A stretch of 5,252 bases of DNA from Streptococcaceae bacterium (GTDB taxonomy: Bacteria > Bacillota > Bacilli > Lactobacillales > Streptococcaceae): contig CADFQU010000083.1 in the NCBI GenBank assembly GCA_902836505.1, positions 1 through 5,252 on the forward strand. Direction: 5' to 3'. Below are positions 5,168 to 5,252 of this stretch, in pieces. Numbering within the stretch: position 1 is the first letter of the stretch; each line of letters starts with the position of its first letter. The translations under genes were made by a program, and so were the position numbers. The notes below the pieces were generated by a model. That model was not told the DNA's origin, made no database searches, and saw nothing but the letters and a program-made list of their open reading frames with translations.

Positions 5168-5252
5168 TAACTATTCCACTGTCTCTTAATCTCATGGTAA
5201 GCATCCCATGGGTTTTCTGCTTGGATGATTGGACGTCCGACTACGATGTAGT
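5167..5252 (-). CDS. pyrF: Orotidine 5'-phosphate decarboxylase PyrF, C-terminal end (partial)
   Basis: Only the last 27 codons and the TAA (5167-5169) are in the window. They read YIVVGRPIIQAENPWDAYHE followed by IKRQWNS. The VVGRPI segment is the phosphate-binding strand-loop at the end of the PyrF TIM barrel, whose arginine contacts the substrate phosphate, and the following helix (PWDAYHEIKRQW) closes the barrel. PyrF decarboxylates OMP to UMP, the last step of the pathway, using the product of PyrE. Its place directly upstream of pyrE on the same strand is the usual streptococcal pyrFE order. The rest of the gene lies beyond the right edge. No defect is visible in this part. Confidence 0.93.
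   Translation of the reverse strand, partial: YIVVGRPIIQAENPWDAYHEIKRQWNS

Larger units (their letters stand above)
4836..5170 (+). other. Broken plus-strand reading frame with 29-codon period
   Basis: Unit 1 reads VNTLGKVPSDFSEFRHL then VERNDNFLSTKL, running into unit 2 as VNSLGKALS. A one-base loss shifts the frame; after it, FRRFQKRNDFFL resembles unit 1. Unit 3 repeats the unit 1 peptide with TAG (5033-5035) in place of Ser. Unit 4 reads VNSLGKALSGFP, TAG (5132-5134), KVLEAQLLRPS and TAA (5168-5170). The longest intact piece, from GTG 4836 to TAG 4998-5000, is 54 codons without a convincing ribosome binding site. It could be the decayed remains of a repeated small protein gene, or a frame that stays open only because 87 is a multiple of three. 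A working gene is unlikely. Confidence 0.3.

Noticed and set aside
4837..5170. Insertion sequence or conventional MITE
   Set aside because: There is no transposase, and no single pair of terminal inverted repeats with target duplication frames the array. The palindromes are inside each unit.

Overview
The window looks like chromosomal DNA of a Streptococcus, most likely from the mitis/sanguinis side of the genus. The main evidence is the gene order ung-mutX-pyrC, known from pneumococcus and relatives, a 154-residue Nudix protein that matches my recollection of pneumococcal MutX almost throughout, strong AAAGGAG-type ribosome binding sites and moderate GC. All recognisable genes are on the minus strand, so transcription runs from high to low coordinates.

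Right end (5252 down to about 4085): the last 27 codons of pyrF, a long palindrome that begins inside the pyrF stop codon, a gene-free stretch of 408 bases, then complete pyrE and a good intrinsic terminator. PyrE and PyrF carry out the last two steps of UMP synthesis. The gene-free stretch is the most unusual part. It holds three full and one truncated copy of an 87-base unit (4837-5130). These are arranged as a duplicated dimer: units 1 and 3 are about 90% identical, and units 2 and 4 share their first 26 bases exactly. Each full unit carries one or two hairpins. Base changes between copies tend to keep pairing, better as plus-strand RNA than as minus-strand RNA. The plus strand also carries a broken reading frame with a 29-codon period.

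Middle and left (4066 down to 1): a probable five-gene operon. It starts with a tandem-GNAT acetyltransferase, then a multi-membrane-span GT-C type (PMT/GT39-like) protein, then ung (uracil-DNA glycosylase), mutX (8-oxo-dGTP hydrolase) and the start of pyrC (dihydroorotase). The last three are tightly packed, with the ribosome binding sites of mutX and pyrC overlapping the stop codon of the gene before. Ung and MutX both keep damaged or wrong bases out of DNA, while PyrC returns to the pyrimidine pathway. A perfect extended -10 box lies so close to the membrane-protein start codon that a leaderless transcript is possible.

pyrC is interrupted by an in-frame TGA after codon 147, about 40 bases from the window edge, and the few codons beyond it also deviate from the family. 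This looks more like poor sequence at an end than a real mutation, but only the reads or flanking sequence can decide. No rRNA, tRNA, CRISPR, transposase or phage gene is seen.
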